A stretch of 64,000 bases of DNA. It comes from SIG452 sp045638525. GTDB taxonomy: Bacteria; Bacillota; Clostridia; UMGS1840. Shown here one piece after another: positions 24,634 through 34,479 of the stretch (within the stretch, counting starts at the first letter, position 1; every line of letters begins with the position of its first letter). The stretch is taken from the NCBI GenBank assembly GCA_045638525.1, contig JAZUBQ010000019.1, positions 62,001-126,000 of the forward strand, in the 5' to 3' direction. The position numbers were made by a program, and so were the translations under genes. The notes beneath the pieces were generated by a model. That model saw nothing but the letters and a program-made list of their open reading frames with translations. It was not told where the DNA came from and did no database searches.

Positions 24634-27600
24634 TTACTGCGCAGATGCATCACCCATATCATCAAGCGTATTCATCATTTTTTCTATTCGTCCAATAATA
24701 TCTTTTACAATTTTTTTGACATCAGGTGAAAAATCCTGCTCCAATATCTCATCACAATGCTTACGCATGGTACTATAACTGGTCGGATGTTGTACCGAAT
24801 CATAAATTGCATAACCAAACTTCAACCATTGAGCAATATCTTCATTCTTCTGATTGACATATTCTAAAATACTATCATTTAGTTGCTCAAAGAATTCGTC
24901 AGTAAAAACAACTTCCATCGCCAAAAATGTAAGTTCTTTTCCTGCATTTTTGACCGCTTGTTGATATAACTGTTCTAAATCATTTTGCATTCCTTTCATT
25001 TCATCCATAACAGAATCAGGTGACCGAACACAAGTAACAGTTTTATTGTGAATGGTTGCAACAGGACCAAGTGCCGAGTTTTCAACGGTAACTTCATAAG
25101 ATTCATTTTCGGTATGTACAGTATATTTTTGAACCTCTTTTTGTCCAAATAAATGATAAATCCAGTTTTCGACTTTATGAGTAATCGCAACGTCATCATC
25201 TTTTTTCGCAATATCCAGTTCATAATGATTCGTTGCATAATACTTCAAAACAGCTTCCTGCATAGCATATTCCTCATCATCAGTCAGCAATCCATCAGAA
25301 GTATATACAAAATACCGATTAAAAACCTCCTCAACCTGTTCTACTCTATCAAAAACATCAATGGGATTTTGGTCTAATTCTTTATTGATTTTCTCTGCTG
25401 TTTCCTTCTCAACTTTTTTCACCAAAGCTTCATAATCTTGACGCAAAAGTTCTTCATACTCTGAATTTATCTGCTTATAATCCAATGATACAACAGTTTC
25501 AAAAGTATCAAAATTACTACCACTCACAACAATTTTCACATCATGTTTCTTGTTATGATTTTTCGCACATCGCAAATAAGCAGTAATCTGCTCTGAACTT
25601 CCAATACCGTTTCTCCCAATAAACCGCTCATTCAATAAAATATCATTTTCCTTTTCCCCCGAACTGGATTTTTTGGAACCCAAAAAATCCATACATTTAT
25701 CTCTTTGAATACATACATTAACTGCTTTCGGAACCTCATACACCTTTTCCGAAAGTAATGTATCTTCAAAATGGATATAATTCAAAGTAAAAGAAAGCTC
25801 TGCCACACCATACTCTGTTGGCACCATGGCAACTTTAATTTTATTTTGTTCCAGGGAGACATTGCCATTTCTAATGAAATCACTGGGGACAGTAGGGTCA
25901 GATTTTCTTTTAAAATAGGCATAATCACCTTGAATCAAAGCCCCCATTTCCTCTCCATCTGAATACCCATCACCGTCAGTGTCCGGCGAATCTGGATTGG
26001 TTGTGTATACACTACCATATTGATCTCTCATACCGGTAGTTTCAATCAGATCGGGGATACCGTCACCATCGGTGTCTGTTTCTAAGCCGATGGAAGCTCC
26101 ACGCAGCATTTCAAATACCGACTGCAAATCAGCAGCGCTATTTACAAACTGATAAATTCCGTTTGTCTTATTGGCAAGTTGTTCCATAAGAGTGGCATCA
26201 GCAGCATGTCCCAAAGCCAAGGATATTATCCTAATATTACTATTTGCCAGTTGTTCTACCCTCGATAAAATTTGTGATTTATTGGCTGTCTCTCCGTCAG
26301 ACAACACTATCATTATCTGTTCGTTAGATGCCCAACGGGGATCACCGTAATCTCCTACCATCCCCTGTAATGCTAATTCAATGCCGGCATACATATTCGT
26401 CCCACCGGTGGAAGCAATTCCTTGAATATTATTGAGATCTTCAGCAGTAATATTCTGAACATACTTCCCACTCATCAAAAGATTAGCAGAACTCTCGAAT
26501 GTAACAACAGAAACAAAATCTTCCGGATATAATTCAGAAATAAATTCTAATGTTGCTTTCTTTAACAGCTCTACACTATCTCTCATACTTCCGGATATGT
26601 CCAACACAAATGCAACATTATAAAATTTATTACTATCAGCTTCTCGAATCAACAACTGTTGTTTCGCCCACACTTCTGCCCATTTCGCCCCATCTACCAC
26701 AATATAATCACCAACAGAACCTATCGAAGCAGATAATGTATTAGCCGCAGTATCTATCTGAACCCCCTGGCACAACTCCATCTTGTCCTCTGCGGAATTA
26801 TATCTCGCCAACCGTAAATCTTCTTCTCTAACACCATGCAAGGATTCAGGGCTATAGGACAACTTCATCTCTCCGCAAACCAACACTCCATTAGGCGTTT
26901 CCACTCTAACTGCCGTACTGATTTGACCGGCTGTTTTATAAATAGATGAATGCATATCTGAAATCGGTGCCACCATTAGGTTGGCTTCTTTCGTTGCAAA
27001 GTCACCCTTTATTGTTACATCTGTCAGTATATTATTTGAATCAATCGACATCTGTATAGTTTCCACATAAGAACTTTCGGTATTTAATACGATTCCAAGT
27101 TTTTCTCCAATTTCTCCAACAGAATAACCCAAATTCTCATACAAACTTAAAGGAAATAGAAGTTTGCTATAGTTTTCTTTTAAATATTTTGTTGTTCCTT
27201 CCGGCAAAGCATTGTGAATCGTTATTTCTCCGGATTGACTACTCATCCCATAAGGAAATTCAAAAAGAGATGTGCTTTCAACCGGACTACTGTTTTTTTC
27301 CCAACATATAACATCATTCTTCACTTTAAGAAATGGTTGTATCGGTATATATAACACATCATCTTTGATTACGGTGTTCATTTTGCTGTCTTCAAACAAT
27401 CCAAAACAAACCTCTTCATTGGAAAATGCAACATATGAATAATCTTTTTTAAAAGTTCCCTCTGTCTCCAACCATCTGGCATATAAATTACAATCATAAT
27501 ATACTTTTTGATTTTTCGAATCAAAATATCGTTTCAACTCTGAATCTTCATACCAACCAGCAAAAATATAATTTTCACGATACGGAACCCGAGGAGTAAT

Positions 27601-27804
27601 TTTAGCTCCAAAAGAAATAGTCTCTGAATACTGCTGAACAGAAGCTTCTTCGTCGTTTATATGATATACCACTGTAACATTTGGCATAATTTTTTCCAGC
27701 AATGATAAAATATTAACATTTCCCATTTCATGCGAGAAAAAACTACAACCGGACAAACTGAAACACAATACTACTAATAATACCAAAGAAACAACTTTTT
27801 TCAT
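24634..27804 (-). CDS. Large lipoprotein with von Willebrand A domain and calcium-binding repeats
   Basis: A 1056-residue surface lipoprotein of unknown function. The signal peptide ends in lipobox SLSGC with lipidated Cys20. Residues 45-115 resemble an InlB-type B-repeat (NYIFAGWYEDSELKRYF). Residues 395-570 are a VWA domain with an intact MIDAS (D402-I-S404-G-S406, a TGGTN loop and LSDGE). Residues 575-620 hold two DTDGDG thrombospondin-type-3-like calcium loops. The C-terminal 430 residues are unrecognised and rich in Glu and Lys. The start at 27804 follows AAGGGGA. It is flanked by two lipid kinases. Adhesion or envelope binding is an inference from the domains. Confidence 0.88.
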   Translation of the reverse strand: MKKVVSLVLLVVLCFSLSGCSFFSHEMGNVNILSLLEKIMPNVTVVYHINDEEASVQQYSETISFGAKITPRVPYRENYIFAGWYEDSELKRYFDSKNQKVYYDCNLYARWLETEGTFKKDYSYVAFSNEEVCFGLFEDSKMNTVIKDDVLYIPIQPFLKVKNDVICWEKNSSPVESTSLFEFPYGMSSQSGEITIHNALPEGTTKYLKENYSKLLFPLSLYENLGYSVGEIGEKLGIVLNTESSYVETIQMSIDSNNILTDVTIKGDFATKEANLMVAPISDMHSSIYKTAGQISTAVRVETPNGVLVCGEMKLSYSPESLHGVREEDLRLARYNSAEDKMELCQGVQIDTAANTLSASIGSVGDYIVVDGAKWAEVWAKQQLLIREADSNKFYNVAFVLDISGSMRDSVELLKKATLEFISELYPEDFVSVVTFESSANLLMSGKYVQNITAEDLNNIQGIASTGGTNMYAGIELALQGMVGDYGDPRWASNEQIMIVLSDGETANKSQILSRVEQLANSNIRIISLALGHAADATLMEQLANKTNGIYQFVNSAADLQSVFEMLRGASIGLETDTDGDGIPDLIETTGMRDQYGSVYTTNPDSPDTDGDGYSDGEEMGALIQGDYAYFKRKSDPTVPSDFIRNGNVSLEQNKIKVAMVPTEYGVAELSFTLNYIHFEDTLLSEKVYEVPKAVNVCIQRDKCMDFLGSKKSSSGEKENDILLNERFIGRNGIGSSEQITAYLRCAKNHNKKHDVKIVVSGSNFDTFETVVSLDYKQINSEYEELLRQDYEALVKKVEKETAEKINKELDQNPIDVFDRVEQVEEVFNRYFVYTSDGLLTDDEEYAMQEAVLKYYATNHYELDIAKKDDDVAITHKVENWIYHLFGQKEVQKYTVHTENESYEVTVENSALGPVATIHNKTVTCVRSPDSVMDEMKGMQNDLEQLYQQAVKNAGKELTFLAMEVVFTDEFFEQLNDSILEYVNQKNEDIAQWLKFGYAIYDSVQHPTSYSTMRKHCDEILEQDFSPDVKKIVKDIIGRIEKMMNTLDDMGDASAQ

Positions 27805-27840
27805 TTTAAAAGCGTCCCCTTTCGATAAGTTTTTTTGCAA

Positions 27841-28785
27841 TTATGGTCTATCGTTTATTTTAGGCACTACAAACCGAATTCCTTCCGGTATCACGGTAAA
27901 AGTGGTCACTCCTGCAGTGATAATTTCGCCGTCGATACATAGTCGCATTCTTCCTTCGTGAGGCGTCACCGTCAGAGTTTCACAATCCAACGTTTGAAGA
28001 ATCCGCTCGATCCCTTTTTTCAAAAGATGTGTGCCTTTCATATAAGAAGGCAACAAGCTGAGAAACCGCAGTCTGGAAACATTCTGAACCAGATTCACAT
28101 TTAGTTTCCCGTCAGTTACTGCCGCCAGAGGATTGCTCATAACACCTCCGCCACAATATTTTCCGTTGGCAATGGAACAAAGAAGCAACTCACCATCAAT
28201 TTTTGGGATTCCATCTATAAAAATTTGAAGACTGGTGGTGTTTTTCCGGATCAATTCCCATAAAATTGCCAAAACATAGGAAAACGAGCCGCCAAATATC
28301 GTATTGGATTTCAAATCATTGGTTTTATCCGCAACCTTACAGTCAAATCCAATGTTGAACATATTGGCACAAATCCCCTGTTGTTTCACGCCATCAAGCT
28401 CCGTGACATAACCAACTACATCACAGGCAACTGTGGAAGCTTTGGACTGCAACTGCAAATCAAAAAAATCAGTATCCTTTTGAAAATTTCTGCAAAAATC
28501 GTTTCCCGAACCAATCGGAATCACTCCAACCTCAGCATCGGGAACGTCCGCTACGCCGTTGACCACTTCGCTAAAGGTTCCATCACCGCCACAGGCAATA
28601 AACCGGGCAGCGCCGTTGGTTTTGCAATATTCTTTCACAAAACGTACCGCATCCCCGGGAGATTTGGTCAGATACCATTCCCAATTAACATCTCCAAGTG
28701 CAATCCGAGTACAGATTTTTTCTATCAGTTGTTTTTCTTTTTTGCCCTTTCCGGCCTTTGGATTCACGATAAAAACCGTTTTCAT
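27841..28785 (-). CDS. Diacylglycerol/lipid kinase family protein, copy 2
   Basis: A second YegS/DagK-like kinase, 314 residues from ATG 28785 (MKTVFIVNPKAG) after GGGGAG. It has NPKAGKGKK, the nucleotide-binding ACGGDGTFSEVVNG and IPIGSGNDF. It is only moderately similar to the copy at 23613-24521, so the pair is not a recent duplication. It ends 36 bases before the VWA lipoprotein start, so the two are probably co-transcribed. The lipid substrate is unknown. Confidence 0.92.
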   Translation of the reverse strand: MKTVFIVNPKAGKGKKEKQLIEKICTRIALGDVNWEWYLTKSPGDAVRFVKEYCKTNGAARFIACGGDGTFSEVVNGVADVPDAEVGVIPIGSGNDFCRNFQKDTDFFDLQLQSKASTVACDVVGYVTELDGVKQQGICANMFNIGFDCKVADKTNDLKSNTIFGGSFSYVLAILWELIRKNTTSLQIFIDGIPKIDGELLLCSIANGKYCGGGVMSNPLAAVTDGKLNVNLVQNVSRLRFLSLLPSYMKGTHLLKKGIERILQTLDCETLTVTPHEGRMRLCIDGEIITAGVTTFTVIPEGIRFVVPKINDRP

Positions 28786-28823
28786 AGAAACTCCCCACAA
28801 CTTCGGTGTGTTTTACGAAAATA

Positions 28824-29732
28824 TTATTTTAATTTGCTGTGGTTACCGGTGGTGCGTAAAAATTCATTGATAACCCAACGGGTGCGGTCATATACTTTCT
28901 GCTGTGCGTAAGCAATATCACCCGGTTTTTCTTCCAATGCAAATTCATAGGGCTGGCGGATTTCAGTTCCTACATTGATTTTTGCAATACCGTTTGCCAT
29001 CGCTTTTAATATGTAATCTTGTTCAATTCCGCTTCCACCGTGTAATACCAAAGGCATTTTGCCGGTGATTTCAGACAAGGTTTTAATATGTTCAATATCC
29101 AATCTTGCATTGGGTTTCTTTAAATGTTTGGTGCTTGCCGCAATGGCACCGTGGAAACTTCCTGCCGCAACCGATAACCAGTCACAGCCGGACTCTTTGG
29201 CAAAACGTTTTGCTTCTTCGGGAACGGTGAATCCTTTTTTGGTGGTAAACAGTTCTTCGTAGCTTAAGCCGATACCGCTTCCCTCGTGACCGGAAACTGC
29301 ACCCAGTTCCGCTTCAACTGCCGCACCATATGCTTTTGCCAAAGCAGAAACCTCTGCAGTGGTTGCAATGTTTTCATCTAAGGGTAAACGGGAACCGTCT
29401 ACCATAACAGACTGATAACCGATATCCAACGCACGTTTTAAAATATCCATATAATCAACTTTTTTCATATCTTCATCAATGGCAGGAACATGGTCTAAAT
29501 GCAAAAGTGTGTAGCCCTCTTTTGCAAATTTGAAATATTCTTTTGCCACCGCTTCCGGGCTTTCGGATTCAAATTTTTCCCATTCCAAACGGGCAACCTG
29601 AATCATCGCCAGAGAATCTTCATCAACAATCGCCTGCACAATGGGTTCCACCATGGGCAGATAGGGAATGTTAAACGCCGGGATAATGGTGTGCGCATCA
29701 ACTGCCGCACGCACTGCTTGTTGTGAATTCAT
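28824..29732 (-). CDS. Class II fructose-bisphosphate/tagatose-type aldolase family protein
   Basis: A zinc-dependent aldolase of 302 residues, starting at ATG 29732 (MNSQQAVRAA) after AGGAGA. The catalytic Asp and first zinc His are in LLHLDHV; further ligands lie in AAVEAELG, AAGSFHGA and LVLHGGSG, followed by NVGTEIR that binds phosphate. The N-terminal third is less like classic FbaA. A sugar-phosphate other than fructose-1,6-bisphosphate is quite possible. It precedes the lipid kinase and VWA lipoprotein in one direction. Confidence 0.9.
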   Translation of the reverse strand: MNSQQAVRAAVDAHTIIPAFNIPYLPMVEPIVQAIVDEDSLAMIQVARLEWEKFESESPEAVAKEYFKFAKEGYTLLHLDHVPAIDEDMKKVDYMDILKRALDIGYQSVMVDGSRLPLDENIATTAEVSALAKAYGAAVEAELGAVSGHEGSGIGLSYEELFTTKKGFTVPEEAKRFAKESGCDWLSVAAGSFHGAIAASTKHLKKPNARLDIEHIKTLSEITGKMPLVLHGGSGIEQDYILKAMANGIAKINVGTEIRQPYEFALEEKPGDIAYAQQKVYDRTRWVINEFLRTTGNHSKLK

Positions 29733-29775
29733 AGTTTTCTCCTCCATACTACTATGTTTTATCATACAATATTCA

Positions 29776-32700
29776 TTACGGTAAGTTTACCGTAAGTTTT
29801 TCAATTTTAAATCCATAATCAGTAGTATCTACTGCGTTGGATGCCGGATATAAGCTGACGTTGACATAATTTCCAGGAACCCGTACTGTGACACCGGACA
29901 GGTCATCACCGGTGTAATCGCTACCATAACCGTTTCCGTACACATAGATAAAATCCATCCAGTTGATGACAGCGGTTTCCTCAGAAAATGTGATGTCAAT
30001 GCTTTCACATTCGCCATCATACTGATAGAAAAATTCATAGGGAGTATCTGTACGATAGGGATGGTCGGTTTCATAAGGATTTTCTATCACGACTGATTTT
30101 TTTACATTGCTGTCAACACTTTCGCTATAGGGCATCAGATTGCTGGTTCCATCCAGATACATCACTTTCACGGTGTAATCTAAGCAAGCATTATTTGCTG
30201 CAAAATCGCAAGTGATGGTTCCCTTATCCAAGCCAACGGGAATCATTTGAACATCTGCCAGCTTTCCTTGGGTATCATAGACACCAACCACTGCTGTTCC
30301 CTCTTTGGTTAAGTACAAAAACTCTGCTGATACCGACAAAGTTCCGTTGCAATAGCGACTTTCCACAAAATCAAGTTGTGCATCCTTAAATTCCACCGAA
30401 TAGCGTTTTTCAGCTTCCATTGCTCCAATCTGCCAATCGCTCAACCATTGGGAACATTCCGCTTCGCTACCCTCGCATAAAATATAGTCTAACTGATTGC
30501 TGAAAACATAGGTGTCAGCCGTGCGGACGGTTTTCGGAACATAAACGGTTTGGAAATTTGCCATTCCCATCGAAGAATATCCCAGATGGGTTACGCCATC
30601 GGGAATCCGATAGGTATGCTGTTTTTTTCCTGCAGGATACTGCAACAAGGCGGTTTTATCTTTGGAAAACAGAACGCCATCCATATCGCAATAAATTTCG
30701 TTTTCTTCGCTAACCTTGATTTCCTCTAACAAATAGCACTCTGACAACGCCATTCCGTCAATCATCTGCACCGATTTTGGTATGGTGATATTTTTTATCT
30801 TGGTTTCGTAAAATGCTACTTCGCCAATATAAGTCAGCGTATCGGGCAGAATAATTTCCTCCAATTTAGAACAAGCAAATGCCGCCCCGAAAATTCGTTC
30901 GGTTCCATAAGGAACGATATAGGAGATTTTATCACTTCCGCAAGGATAATAGTACAAAGTCTTTTTATCTTTGGTAAATATAACGCCATCTACCACACAG
31001 TAGCTTGGGTTATCTTGGGAAATAGTAATTTCTTTCAGGCTTTCACAGAAAGTAAATACATCAAATCCCATCTCGGTCACGGTAGCAGGAATTTTGACAC
31101 TTTCTATCGGCATCCCACAAAACGCACCCGTTCCCAAAGACTTCACGGAATAACCGTCCAAAGTTTCAGGAATCACTATATCCAAAGCTTCTCCCATATA
31201 GCCTACAATTCCGGCATAGTCATCATAAACCTTATACAAGAATCCGTCCTTTTCGTAGATTGGCCGTTCTGCATAGAAGTTATAATTTAACCGGGAGGGA
31301 CTACATTCCACGCCATCCAGTTCAAAACGAACCACCATTCTATGCTGCTCATCATCTCCGGCAAAGGCTTCGATAATCTGATATTCTTTGTCAATTCCTG
31401 CCTCAATGGGTATGTATTTTACTTTCTCAAGCACCGTTTTCTGCTGATTCCAGATTTCCACCACAGCCGTACAATCCTTGTATGCCTTTTCGACTTTGAA
31501 AACGGCTCCAATCACCTCATCCATATGATGAGGATTGACATAGAATTCCGCATTCATCACATTGGCACCCTTATAGTTATAGGTAATGGGCAGGCTGTTC
31601 AGCCAATCATTCGGTTCCATAATGCGAATGGCATCCCATTGCTCTTTCGTGCCCATATAGCCAATGGCAGTGACATTGGAATCTGTATCAAGTACCTCTT
31701 TTCCGATTTCTTTAATGGTGTCGGGAATCACAAGAGCCATACTGCTACCAAAAGAGTAACTGCTTCCGAGACGTTCGATGGTGAAGCTTCCTCTCTCATC
31801 ACTAACGTAATCTGGAATTGCATAAATCCCTTTTTCCCAATCAAAATATCCGCCGCTCCAAAATTCAGCTGTGTTTTTACCGGTTGCACAAATCACTGCA
31901 TCCTGTACCCACATCGGTTGTCTCTCCAACCAGTTGATGTTTTCCGTCTCACCAAGGATGGTTCCGTTGTCATCATAGACACAAGCTTTCATTAACAAGT
32001 TGCCGTCTGTGGGATAACATTCCACCTGAAAGGAGGTCTCGTTAGAATAGGTAGACAACACGACAGTTTCTGCATAGGCAGCAATCGCATTCCAATCTTC
32101 GTCGACCACTTGCAAATGAACATAGACGGTAACCGGTGCAGTAAGCTCCTGATGATACATCCGAAGTGTAACCGTATTCCAATCTTGATCGTCGCAGAAA
32201 ATATCACCCAACCAAATACTGTTACTGTAAATCTTCTTGGCTTCGTTTACAGGCGTATTATAAGCATCAACAGCAACATTCACCCATTGATAGGAGGTTC
32301 CCGAAAAGTTGACTTCCTCCAAAGGCGTTCTCCAAAACGCACCTGTTCCAATGACCTTCACCGTTTCCGGAATAGACACAACTCTCAAATTGGACATTCC
32401 CTCAAAGGCATAGGGAGCAATAGCTGTCACCGCTTTTCCACCCACCGTAGCAGGAATGGTCAGATATTCTGCGTCAGTATACGGGGTTCCGATAATTGTG
32501 GTACCCTCATAGTAACAATCACCCTCTCGTCTTGGAACTACGGTAATTGTGGCGGTTGCCGTACCATCATAATAGGTTGCAGTAATGGTCACCGTACCTA
32601 CCGATACCCCTGTTACTACACCGTTGGAAGAAACGGTAGCCACCGAAGAATCAGAGCTATGCCAGAGAGCAGGAACTTCACTAGCATGCAACAACGATCG

Positions 32701-33612
32701 GATCCGCATCGTTTCATCAATCGAAATAGTTTCTTCCGAAACTGAAAGTGATAGCCCACTTGCTGAATTTACTGATACAGGACACCCCACAGAATAACCT
32801 TGATATTCTGCCGTAACATATGCAGATCCGACAGTATGCGCAATCACTGTACCATCGGAAACACTTGCAATTTCAGGTTGCGAGCATTTCCAAGTCAACA
32901 AAGGAGAATCTATCACATTTCCTTCCAAATCCTGTACAGTAAGTCTGAAAGAAGCCATTCCCACATACATACTTAAGTATTTCTCGGATAACTGAATTCC
33001 ATCTACCAACTTTTGATTCATATATTTATCGGCTTTTTCCAAACCATAGTTTCCTTCACCGATGGAAATGTTCGCCCAATCCAAACCACCACCGCTATAA
33101 TACACAGTAGCAAGACCATCATAAATATCAGAATCTGCTATGGGAAAACAGTCTTCCCCAATGGTTTTCACGCTTTTGGGAATCAAGATGGATTTCAAAC
33201 CGCTTTCGTTGCCAAACACTTCATTTTCCAAAGTGGTGACTCCGTTTCCCAGTTTCATTACTCGAAGAGCACGAGTATATCCAAATGCTTCATCACCAAT
33301 GGAAGTTACAGAGTCTGCCATTTTAACAGAAGTCACATCATCAAACCCCCAAAATGCGTGGTCTCCGATTCGGGTAACCCCCTCCTGAATTTCAATAATG
33401 CCGACTCTCCCATTATACAGAAGATCGTGTTGCCAATCTTTATCAACTCTACCATCGTCCATTGGACCATTTCCGTAGATAAAAAGCTCACCGTCAATGT
33501 AAGACCAAAACACATTAGCTCCACAACTACCCCCAAACCTTCTGGCACTTACCGGAATGGTTCCGCAAACCATGAACAATATCACTGCAAGTATAATACT
33601 CAGTTTTTTCAT
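29776..33612 (-). CDS. Secreted BspA-like leucine-rich-repeat protein with Ig-like domains
   Basis: A 1278-residue exported protein with a signal peptide ending at about VSA (residue 23). BspA-type LRR_5 repeats lie at about 70-155, 375-435 and in the last third (repeats such as VTSIGDEAF, VKVIGTGAF, LTYIGEVAF). Two bacterial Ig-like (Big_2) domains lie at about 205-282 and 286-358. No LPXTG motif, lipobox or SLH domain is visible, so the mode of attachment is unclear. Such proteins bind host or bacterial surfaces in Bacteroides and Treponema; the role here is inferred. RBS AGGAGG precedes ATG 33612. It lies 24 bases after the GNAT-like gene. Confidence 0.92.
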   Translation of the reverse strand: MKKLSIILAVILFMVCGTIPVSARRFGGSCGANVFWSYIDGELFIYGNGPMDDGRVDKDWQHDLLYNGRVGIIEIQEGVTRIGDHAFWGFDDVTSVKMADSVTSIGDEAFGYTRALRVMKLGNGVTTLENEVFGNESGLKSILIPKSVKTIGEDCFPIADSDIYDGLATVYYSGGGLDWANISIGEGNYGLEKADKYMNQKLVDGIQLSEKYLSMYVGMASFRLTVQDLEGNVIDSPLLTWKCSQPEIASVSDGTVIAHTVGSAYVTAEYQGYSVGCPVSVNSASGLSLSVSEETISIDETMRIRSLLHASEVPALWHSSDSSVATVSSNGVVTGVSVGTVTITATYYDGTATATITVVPRREGDCYYEGTTIIGTPYTDAEYLTIPATVGGKAVTAIAPYAFEGMSNLRVVSIPETVKVIGTGAFWRTPLEEVNFSGTSYQWVNVAVDAYNTPVNEAKKIYSNSIWLGDIFCDDQDWNTVTLRMYHQELTAPVTVYVHLQVVDEDWNAIAAYAETVVLSTYSNETSFQVECYPTDGNLLMKACVYDDNGTILGETENINWLERQPMWVQDAVICATGKNTAEFWSGGYFDWEKGIYAIPDYVSDERGSFTIERLGSSYSFGSSMALVIPDTIKEIGKEVLDTDSNVTAIGYMGTKEQWDAIRIMEPNDWLNSLPITYNYKGANVMNAEFYVNPHHMDEVIGAVFKVEKAYKDCTAVVEIWNQQKTVLEKVKYIPIEAGIDKEYQIIEAFAGDDEQHRMVVRFELDGVECSPSRLNYNFYAERPIYEKDGFLYKVYDDYAGIVGYMGEALDIVIPETLDGYSVKSLGTGAFCGMPIESVKIPATVTEMGFDVFTFCESLKEITISQDNPSYCVVDGVIFTKDKKTLYYYPCGSDKISYIVPYGTERIFGAAFACSKLEEIILPDTLTYIGEVAFYETKIKNITIPKSVQMIDGMALSECYLLEEIKVSEENEIYCDMDGVLFSKDKTALLQYPAGKKQHTYRIPDGVTHLGYSSMGMANFQTVYVPKTVRTADTYVFSNQLDYILCEGSEAECSQWLSDWQIGAMEAEKRYSVEFKDAQLDFVESRYCNGTLSVSAEFLYLTKEGTAVVGVYDTQGKLADVQMIPVGLDKGTITCDFAANNACLDYTVKVMYLDGTSNLMPYSESVDSNVKKSVVIENPYETDHPYRTDTPYEFFYQYDGECESIDITFSEETAVINWMDFIYVYGNGYGSDYTGDDLSGVTVRVPGNYVNVSLYPASNAVDTTDYGFKIEKLTVNLP

Positions 33613-33636
33613 AGGGATTCCTCCTTGTTTCTCAAG

Positions 33637-34455
33637 CTATGCTTCCCGAACACCAAAGCCTTCGTAAAATTTGCCGCCTTCTTTTACCGTTTTGATAATC
33701 CATTTGGTTAAGGAAGTTTCGGCAGGACGGTCTAAAATATTTTCACGGGTTGAGCCGTTGCCAAAAATGTGACGGATAATTTCATCTGATTCTTCTTGAT
33801 ACACAATGGTGAAGAAATCAAAAAATTTAATAATGTTGGAATTTTCAGAAAGTACCGATTTCAACTGTTCATCAAACATCCAGGTATGGCACAGAAATTT
33901 TTCAAATTTGTGTTCCGGAAAATACTTCTGAAAGAAAGGCACTGCACTCTCAAACGATTCCAAACAAGCTTCGGGTGTCATACCGGGTCCTTCCGGAATG
34001 TGTACAGAAATATATTGATCATCAATCTTCACTCCGGTACCGGGCACTTCTCTCCATGCGGTGGAGAGTTCAAATTCCAGTCTGCCCAAACGGAACAATC
34101 TGCCGTCATAATAAGTTTTCAACCAGCCGACTTCCCGTTCAATTCCAAGCACGCCGCCGGATTGTTTGTGATAATCCTCTGCCCAGAGAATCAAATCTTT
34201 CATGGTGTCCATAAAGATTTCATCCGAAATTCCACGATTGTGAAACCACTGTTGCAGTTCTTCCAATAAGAATAAAAGAATCAAAAAGTTTTCTTCTACA
34301 TCTTTATCAGAAGCCACCAATTCACTGTAACGGGCTAAGGTCATATCATCAGGCAGAGTATGACGTTTTAAAGAATCCTCAAACAACTCATCAAAATGAG
34401 CAGGGAATCCTAATTTTTCATACCATTTTCTAATAATTTGGATATTGTGATTCAT
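33637..34455 (-). CDS. Acyltransferase-domain protein (NAT_N / GNAT_C type)
   Basis: A 272-residue soluble protein. It resembles the family annotated as acyltransferase-domain proteins, with an N-terminal helical NAT_N part and a C-terminal GNAT-like part. Supporting stretches are YYDGRLFRLGRLEFEL, VHIPEGPGMTPE, the CHTWMFDEQL segment and SNIIKFFDFF. The acyl donor and acceptor are unknown. RBS AAAGGAG precedes the ATG. It sits between the AEC permease (24 bases upstream) and the BspA-like gene (24 bases downstream), probably in one operon. Confidence 0.75.
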   Translation of the reverse strand: MNHNIQIIRKWYEKLGFPAHFDELFEDSLKRHTLPDDMTLARYSELVASDKDVEENFLILLFLLEELQQWFHNRGISDEIFMDTMKDLILWAEDYHKQSGGVLGIEREVGWLKTYYDGRLFRLGRLEFELSTAWREVPGTGVKIDDQYISVHIPEGPGMTPEACLESFESAVPFFQKYFPEHKFEKFLCHTWMFDEQLKSVLSENSNIIKFFDFFTIVYQEESDEIIRHIFGNGSTRENILDRPAETSLTKWIIKTVKEGGKFYEGFGVREA

Positions 34456-34479
34456 AATTTTCTCCTTTATATCATCAAG

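Noticed and set aside
29776..33612. Sortase anchor on the BspA-like protein
   Set aside because: The C terminus ends in KLTVNLP without LPXTG, hydrophobic segment or basic tail.
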